Origin: Thermoleophilaceae bacterium
Lineage (GTDB): Bacteria; Actinomycetota; Thermoleophilia; Solirubrobacterales; Thermoleophilaceae
NCBI GenBank assembly: GCA_013811765.1
Contig: JACCUO010000089.1
Span: forward strand, 1-7,590
DNA: 7,590 nucleotides
Reading direction: 5' to 3'
The first letter of the stretch is position 1, and each line of letters begins with the position of its first letter. Made by a program: the position numbers and the translations under genes. The notes beneath the pieces were generated by a model. That model was not told where the DNA came from and did not search any database. It saw only the letters and a program-made list of their open reading frames with translations. This document shows positions 6,074 to 7,590 of the stretch, one piece after another.

Positions 6074-6133
6074 ATGGCAATCCTCCGCTTCGACTTCCCG
6101 GACTCGCATCCGAAGAACAGCGAGGCCGCCTGA
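6074..6133 (+). CDS. 19-codon ORF coupled to the next gene (possible leader peptide)
   Basis: ATG 6074 to TGA 6131-6133 encodes MAILRFDFPDSHPKNSEAA. It begins 11 bases after the desaturase stop and 8 bases after a TANNNT hexamer, and its TGA overlaps the ATG of the following gene (TGATG). The peptide contains no run of one amino acid, and I see no terminator/antiterminator pair, so classic attenuation is not indicated. It could be a real microprotein, a leader that lets ribosomes re-initiate on the next ORF of a leaderless mRNA, or the N-terminus of a single protein now split by a frameshift. Coding is plausible but unproven. Confidence 0.45.
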   Translation: MAILRFDFPDSHPKNSEAA

Positions 6134-6354
6134 TGGCACGCGCCCCTCGGCCACGCGCGTCGCGCGGTCTCAGCCGCTCCGCCGCCCGTCGGGCGTGGCC
6201 GCTGATCCTGATGGCTTGGGAGCGCTGGCAGGCGCTCCCCGAGGCCGACAAGGAGCGCTACCGGCGCCAGGCGCGGGAGTACGCGGAGCGGGGGCGGAGA
6301 GTCGTGGGGCAGGCACGCCCCGGCGGCCGTCGCCCACCGCCGCGGCGGTTCTGA
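6133..6354 (+). CDS. Small basic protein of unknown function, 73 aa
   Basis: ATG 6133 overlaps the stop of the 19-codon ORF and leads to TGA 6352-6354. The protein is strongly basic: an Arg/Ala/Pro-rich N-terminus (residues 1-20), a central helical segment WPLILMAWERWQALPEADKE followed by RYRRQAREYAERGRR, and a disordered RPGGRRPPPRRF tail. The central W-x(n)-LPEADKERYRRQA pattern recalls one helix of HMG-box-like domains (aromatic, then Leu-Pro/Ser-acidic-Lys-x-x-Tyr), suggesting possible nucleic-acid binding; this is a resemblance only. The longer open frame back to 5872 lies inside the desaturase gene and is rejected. The gene ends one base from the end of the convergent glutaredoxin gene. 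Confidence 0.62.
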   Translation: MARAPRPRASRGLSRSAARRAWPLILMAWERWQALPEADKERYRRQAREYAERGRRVVGQARPGGRRPPPRRF

Positions 6355-6355
6355 G

Positions 6356-6757
6356 TCAGTCCAGGCGGTTCTCGAGCGGGATCGGGCCTGACTGGGCCGG
6401 TAGCTCGACCTCGGGCGCCGCAGGCTCCTTGCCCTCGGGCATCTCGACGCCCAGCTTCTCGGCGAGCTCGCCGGTCTCGTACATCTCCATGACGATGTCG
6501 CAGCCGCCGACCAGCTCGCCGTCTATGAACAGCTGGGGGATGGTGGGCCAGCCGGATATCGCGCTCAGCTCCTCGCGAATGCGGGGGTCGGGAAGCACGT
6601 CGAGGGCCGCATAGCGCACGTCGAGCTCGTTGAGGGCCCCCGACGTGCGCAGCGAGAAGCCGCACCTGGGCTCCTCGGGCGTGCCCTTCATGAACAGCAT
6701 CACGTTGTTCTCGCCGATCGCCTTCTCCAGGAACTCGTGGATCTCTGCGTTGGTCAT
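6356..6757 (-). CDS. grxD: Monothiol glutaredoxin, CGFS type (Grx4/GrxD-like)
   Basis: A 133-residue protein. The N-terminal part matches monothiol glutaredoxins: IGENNVMLFMKGTPEEPRCG with the active site C32-G-F-S35, the cis-proline region WPTIPQLFIDGELVGG (residues 70-85), and the glutathione-contacting GGCD (84-87). K24 precedes the active site as in the family. Such proteins bind a glutathione-ligated [2Fe-2S] cluster and transfer it, or form a heterodimer with BolA. The last 30 or so residues (EMPEGKEPAAPEVELPAQSG onward) are an acidic/Pro-rich extension beyond the usual end of about 105-110 residues. Its ATG lies one base after the bolA stop, with GGAGAGAG just upstream inside bolA, so the two are cotranscribed and probably coupled. 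Cytosolic. Confidence 0.95.
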   Translation of the reverse strand: MTNAEIHEFLEKAIGENNVMLFMKGTPEEPRCGFSLRTSGALNELDVRYAALDVLPDPRIREELSAISGWPTIPQLFIDGELVGGCDIVMEMYETGELAEKLGVEMPEGKEPAAPEVELPAQSGPIPLENRLD

Positions 6758-6758
6758 C

Positions 6759-6995
6759 TCAGCTCTCTCCAGGTGTCGAAGTCTTGATCGAGAGGGCGTG
6801 GATCGCTCCGCCCACCTCGTCGCCGAACACGCCGTAGACCAGCTGGTGCTGCTCGATCCGGCTCAGCCCGTCGAAGCGGCCCGAGACGACCTCCGCGCGG
6901 AAGTGATCGCCACCGCCCGTGAGGTCCTCCACGCGCACGACCGCCCCCGGCAGGGCGGCCTCGATTCTTTCCTTGAGCTGGTCTGCGCTCGGCAC
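6759..6995 (-). CDS. bolA: BolA family protein (BolA_H/IbaG-like)
   Basis: A 78-residue protein from GTG 6995. The open frame continues to 7487, but that part is antisense to the iscA-like gene. Family features in order are ADQLKERIEAALPGAVVRVE, the loop GGGDHF with His31 (the variable His/Cys ligand, here His, as in IbaG-type BolA), VVSGRFDGLSRIEQHQLVYG, and the C-terminal HALSIKTSTPGE with the conserved cluster-ligand His66. BolA proteins pair with CGFS glutaredoxins around a shared [2Fe-2S] cluster; the glutaredoxin gene follows one base downstream, which strongly supports that role. A TATCGT hexamer 7 bases upstream suggests a near-leaderless promoter. A direct DNA-binding role, as reported for E. 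coli BolA, cannot be judged from sequence. Confidence 0.94.
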   Translation of the reverse strand: MPSADQLKERIEAALPGAVVRVEDLTGGGDHFRAEVVSGRFDGLSRIEQHQLVYGVFGDEVGGAIHALSIKTSTPGES

Positions 6996-7002
6996 ACCCA
7001 AG

Positions 7003-7008
7003 ACGATA
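7003..7008 (-). promoter_or_regulatory. Putative -10 hexamer of bolA-grxD
   Basis: TATCGT on the minus strand, 7 bases before GTG 6995. It is consistent with the near-leaderless arrangement seen elsewhere in the window, and no competing Shine-Dalgarno is visible. Confidence 0.4.
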
Positions 7009-7051
7009 GCGCCGTCGTGCGCATGCCTTTGCCCCAACCGGAACCCACTGC

Positions 7052-7057
7052 TATCTT
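7052..7057 (+). promoter_or_regulatory. Putative -10 hexamer of the IscA-like gene
   Basis: TATCTT lies 10 bases before ATG 7068, in the 72-base divergent intergenic region shared with bolA. It is a good TANNNT match, with a spacing compatible with a leader of only a few bases. Confidence 0.45.
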
Positions 7058-7067
7058 TACTGAAGCA

Positions 7068-7424
7068 ATGGTCACCCTCACCGACATCGCAACCGAGAAG
7101 GTGCGCGGCTTTCTGGCCCAGCAGGAGGCGGAGGGCGAGGTCGGCCTGCGCGTCGGCGTGCGGGGCGGTGGTTGTTCTGGCTTCCAGTACGCACTGGCGC
7201 TCGACGAGAAGAAGGAAGACGACCATGTCTTCGACCACGACGGCATCCGGCTGCTGGTCGATCCGGCCAGCCTGCAGTACGTGGACGGCTCGCAGGTCGA
7301 CTTCACGGAGAGCCTGATGGGCTCCGGCTTCGAGGTGAACAACCCGAACGTGGTCGCCGCGTGCGGCTGCGGCTCGTCGTTCCGCGTGGCTGACGAAGAG
7401 CCCAGCTGCGGCAGCGCCGTCTAG
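7068..7424 (+). CDS. A-type iron-sulfur carrier (IscA/ErpA/HesB family)
   Basis: A 118-residue protein from ATG 7068. This start gives the usual MVTLTDIATEKVRGFL opening; a longer reading from 6630 would run antisense through bolA and grxD. The three conserved cysteines are at 36 (GGGCSGFQY) and at 99 and 101 (CGCGSSF), and intervening family features include LLVDPASLQYVDGSQVDF and GFEVNNPN. These carriers bind a [2Fe-2S] or [4Fe-4S] cluster between subunits and deliver it to apo-proteins. Which subtype (IscA, ErpA or SufA) cannot be settled by eye. A fourth Cys (114) lies in the C-terminal tail EEPSCGSAV and is not part of the motif. Divergent bolA-grxD makes this a compact Fe-S trafficking locus. 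Its TAG overlaps the stop of the alkA-like gene in a shared CTAG. Confidence 0.95.
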   Translation: MVTLTDIATEKVRGFLAQQEAEGEVGLRVGVRGGGCSGFQYALALDEKKEDDHVFDHDGIRLLVDPASLQYVDGSQVDFTESLMGSGFEVNNPNVVAACGCGSSFRVADEEPSCGSAV

Positions 7425-7590
7425 CCGGGCTCGTTGTCCAGCGACCTCCAGAGGTAGAGCGACGCCAGCGACCGGTGGGGTCGCCACGGCTGCGCGATCC
7501 GGGTCAGGCTCGCCTTGTCCGGCAGCTCGTCGAGCCCGTAGGCGATCTGCACCGCCCGTCTGATGCCGAGGTCCCCCACGGGCAGGACGT
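7421..7590 (-). CDS. DNA-3-methyladenine glycosylase II (AlkA-like), C-terminal fragment
   Basis: The minus strand is open from the window edge (first complete codon at 7588) to TAG at 7423-7421, giving 55 residues. It reads VLPVGDLGIRRAVQIAYGLD, then IAQPWRPHRSLASLYLWRSL and DNEPG. The GD in PVGDLGIRRAV (codon 7573-7571) aligns with the catalytic aspartate of HhH-GPD base-excision glycosylases, and the WRPxRSLASLYLWR helix is typical of the AlkA/Mag C-terminus. The enzyme removes alkylated bases such as 3-methyladenine. The helix-hairpin-helix and N-terminal domain lie outside the window, so domain composition (for example an Ada fusion) cannot be judged. It converges on the IscA-like gene with no terminator between them. 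Confidence 0.9.
   Translation of the reverse strand, partial: VLPVGDLGIRRAVQIAYGLDELPDKASLTRIAQPWRPHRSLASLYLWRSLDNEPG

Noticed and set aside
6630..7067. Upstream extension of the IscA-like frame and of the bolA frame (6996-7487)
   Set aside because: Each extension runs antisense through well-supported genes; the normal family N-termini begin at 7068 and 6995.

Overview
The window is very GC-rich, densely packed bacterial DNA. It looks like a high-GC actinomycete chromosome, and the gene set and promoter style lean toward the Thermoleophilia (Solirubrobacterales/Gaiellales). That placement is inference from GC bias, GTG starts, short coupled genes, an actinobacterial-type acyl desaturase and near-leaderless TANNNT promoters; no marker gene is present to prove it. 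There are no RNA genes, insertion sequences, CRISPR arrays or phage modules. Both ends cut through genes.

Layout. (1) Positions 1-1597, plus strand: the 3' end of a TetR-type regulator is followed by four small membrane-protein genes. These are a 45-aa single-span protein, a 123-aa tail-anchored protein with six tandem octapeptides, a DUF1469/Phage_holin_3_6 (YqjE-like) protein and a DUF3618 protein. The last three starts each overlap the preceding stop, so this reads as one translationally coupled envelope operon, similar in layout to E. coli yqjD-yqjE-yqjK. (2) 1614-3676, minus strand: a DegV fatty-acid-binding protein followed by an AI-2E-family permease. (3) 3739-4827, plus strand: an extended SDR (NAD-dependent epimerase/dehydratase-like) divergent from degV. 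(4) 4959-6062, plus strand: a membrane acyl desaturase with all three histidine boxes. (5) 6074-6354, plus strand: a 19-codon ORF coupled by stop/start overlap to a small, very basic protein of unknown function. (6) 6356-7424: an iron-sulfur trafficking cluster, with bolA and a CGFS monothiol glutaredoxin on the minus strand, divergent from an A-type Fe-S carrier (IscA/ErpA/HesB) on the plus strand. (7) 7421-7590, minus strand: the C-terminus of an AlkA-like 3-methyladenine DNA glycosylase.

How the parts relate. The Fe-S cluster is the clearest functional unit: BolA and CGFS glutaredoxin form [2Fe-2S]-bridged complexes, and A-type carriers deliver clusters. The DegV protein (acyl binding), the desaturase (acyl modification) and a possibly acyl-responsive TetR suggest a loose membrane-lipid/envelope theme, but they are separate transcription units and this is only inference. 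Several starts sit 7-10 bases after a TANNNT hexamer, three of them exactly 8 bases after, which points to leaderless transcription. I do not see a clear new defence or mobile system. The least explained items are the octapeptide-repeat membrane protein and the 19-codon coupled leader ORF.
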